Assembly (NCBI GenBank): GCA_027295975.1
Contig: JAPUJX010000131.1
Coordinates: 1 to 7,509 of the forward strand
Direction of reading: 5' to 3'
Length of the DNA stretch: 7,509 nt
From: Gammaproteobacteria bacterium
GTDB taxonomy: Bacteria; Pseudomonadota; Gammaproteobacteria; Pseudomonadales; Azotimanducaceae
Shown: positions 6,088 through 7,509 of the stretch, piece by piece
How positions within the stretch are numbered: position 1 is the stretch's first letter
Layout of the letters: each line of letters begins with the position of its first letter
The notes under the pieces: generated by a model
What the model was told of the DNA's origin: nothing
Seen by the model: only the letters and a program-made list of their open reading frames with translations
Database searches by the model: none
Position numbers and translations under genes: made by a program

Positions 6088-7509
6088 TTTCGACCCCCAC
6101 GCCATCGAACAATCCTTATACGAGGAATGGGAGGAGGCGGACTATTTCGCGCCCAAGGGCAACGGTCCGAGTTACTGCATCGTCATTCCACCGCCGAACG
6201 TGACCGGCAGCTTGCACATGGGTCATGCCTTTCAACATACGCTGATGGATACCCTCATTCGCCACCAGCGAATGAAGGGTTCGCGGACCCTCTGGCAGAT
6301 GGGCACCGACCATGCCGGAATTTCAACCCAGATGCTCGTCGAGCGGCAGTTGAATGCCGAAGGCAAGAACCGCCATGACATCGGTCGTGAATCTTTCGTA
6401 GAGCGGGTGTGGGCATGGAAGGAACATTCCGGCGGCACCATTTCCCAACAACTCCGGCGCATGGGCTCATCCCTCGACTGGAGCCGGGACCGTTTCACCC
6501 TGGACGAGGGATTTTCCCGGGCCGTGCTCGAGGTATTCGTGCAATTGTATGACGAGGGATTGATTTATCGCGGGCAACGATTGGTGAACTGGGATCCGGA
6601 TCTCGGCACGGCCATCTCCGACCTCGAGGTGGAAAACCACGAAGAACAGGGTCAGCTGTGGCACTTTCGATACCCCCTCGCCAACAACGCCAAGACCCGA
6701 AGCGGCAGGGATTACCTGGTGGTGGCGACGACCCGGCCGGAAACGATGTTGGGAGATACCGCCGTTGCCGTGCACCCGGACGACGAGCGATATGCGAACC
6801 TGGTCGGGCAGAGGGTCATGTTGCCCCTTGCCAACCGGGAAATTCCCATCATCGCGGACACGTACGTGGACCCGGAGTTCGGTTCGGGCTGCGTCAAAAT
6901 CACCCCGGCTCACGATTTCAACGACAACGAGATCGGCGCTCGCCACAAGCTGGCTTTGATCAATATCTTCACCGCCAGCGCCAGCATCAACGAAAACGCT
7001 CCGGCGGCTTATCAGGGGATGGATCGATTTGAGGCCCGCAAGAAAATCGTCGCCGATCTGGATGCACTGGGCCTGCTCGACAAGGTCGAAGATCACCGAC
7101 TGGTGGTACCCCGCGGCGATCGTTCCGAAGCCATCATCGAACCCTGGCTCACTACCCAGTGGTACGTGAAGATCCAACCCCTGGCCGAACCAGCCATCGA
7201 GGCGGTGGAGAACGGCTCCATAGAATTTGTCCCAAAATCCTACGAGAACCTGTACTTCTCCTGGATGCGTAACATCGAAGACTGGAGCATATCGCGGCAA
7301 CTCTGGTGGGGACATCGAATCCCCGCCTATTACGATGAGGCCGGCAAAACATACGTTGCTCGAAGCGAAACGGAAGCTCGCACCAAATACGGACTGAGCG
7401 ACGAAACGACCCTGACGCGGGATCCCGACGTCCTCGACACCTGGTTCTCTTCGTCGTTGTGGAGTTTCGCGACCCTCGGCTGGCCGGAGGAAACCGAAGA
7501 ACTCTCCCG
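6077..7509 (+). CDS. valS: Valyl-tRNA synthetase, N-terminal half (runs off window)
   Basis: ValRS is a class Ia cytoplasmic enzyme that charges tRNA-Val with valine. The first 477 residues are present, about half of the ~950 expected. They align almost colinearly with E. coli ValRS. The HIGH-type motif is H47-M-G-H50 in [15 protein letters not shown], and GTDHAG lies at 76-81. The CP1 editing domain contains [14 protein letters not shown] (218-231) and [13 protein letters not shown] (271-283), where threonyl-tRNA is hydrolysed. [12 protein letters not shown] (405-416) and [12 protein letters not shown] (451-462) belong to the re-entering catalytic core. The KMSKS loop, anticodon-binding domain and C-terminal coiled coil are beyond the edge. 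The loop after INIF (295-298) is shorter than in E. coli. The ATG at 6077 gives the family start [12 protein letters not shown], is preceded by GAGGGAG, and overlaps the upstream gene by 11 bases. Confidence 0.97.
   Translation, partial: MESSFDPHAIEQSLYEEWEEADYFAPKGNGPSYCIVIPPPNVTGSLHMGHAFQHTLMDTLIRHQRMKGSRTLWQMGTDHAGISTQMLVERQLNAEGKNRHDIGRESFVERVWAWKEHSGGTISQQLRRMGSSLDWSRDRFTLDEGFSRAVLEVFVQLYDEGLIYRGQRLVNWDPDLGTAISDLEVENHEEQGQLWHFRYPLANNAKTRSGRDYLVVATTRPETMLGDTAVAVHPDDERYANLVGQRVMLPLANREIPIIADTYVDPEFGSGCVKITPAHDFNDNEIGARHKLALINIFTASASINENAPAAYQGMDRFEARKKIVADLDALGLLDKVEDHRLVVPRGDRSEAIIEPWLTTQWYVKIQPLAEPAIEAVENGSIEFVPKSYENLYFSWMRNIEDWSISRQLWWGHRIPAYYDEAGKTYVARSETEARTKYGLSDETTLTRDPDVLDTWFSSSLWSFATLGWPEETEELS

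Noticed and set aside
5554..6105. Minus-strand 183-codon frame with a YLQQRY-type repeat
   Set aside because: It is the antisense reading of the unknown holC-valS gene. Its repeat is just the complement of the 15-bp tandem array.
6467..7315. Minus-strand 282-codon frame
   Set aside because: It is entirely antisense to valS, whose translation aligns closely with E. coli ValRS.

Overview
This window is an ordinary, tightly packed stretch of a gammaproteobacterial chromosome, moderately GC-rich. The main evidence is gene order. lptF and lptG (lipopolysaccharide export permeases) run divergently from pepA, holC, a small uncharacterised gene and valS, an arrangement I know from gammaproteobacteria such as Pseudomonas and E. 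coli relatives. The proteins align well with their E. coli counterparts from memory, but I cannot name the genus. No mobile element, CRISPR array, tRNA or rRNA was seen, and there is no phage-like or plasmid-like gene content.

Layout from left to right: (1) 1-792, minus strand, the first 264 residues of a BNR/Asp-box beta-propeller protein whose C-terminus lies off the left edge. (2) 793-944, a divergent intergenic region with candidate promoters. (3) 945-1373, plus strand, a small RDD-family membrane protein. (4) 1374-1422, a short convergent gap with one weak hairpin. (5) 1423-3572, minus strand, the two-gene operon lptF then lptG, with stop and start overlapping as TGATG. (6) 3573-3668, the divergent lptF/pepA promoter region, with an inverted repeat of GC-rich arms around an AT-rich core. 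(7) 3669-7509, plus strand, pepA, holC, a 176-residue unknown protein and valS. These four genes overlap one another (4, 4 and 11 bases), and valS runs off the right edge.

Functionally, LptF and LptG form the membrane part of the LPS extraction ABC transporter. The rightward cluster combines a leucyl aminopeptidase (in E. coli also a DNA-binding regulator), the chi subunit of the DNA polymerase III clamp loader, an unknown protein and valyl-tRNA synthetase, probably on one translationally coupled transcript. I see no undescribed multi-gene system. The items most worth a second look are the uncharacterised holC-valS intervening gene with its in-frame 15-bp triple repeat, the symmetric element between lptF and pepA, and the Asp-box propeller gene at the left edge.
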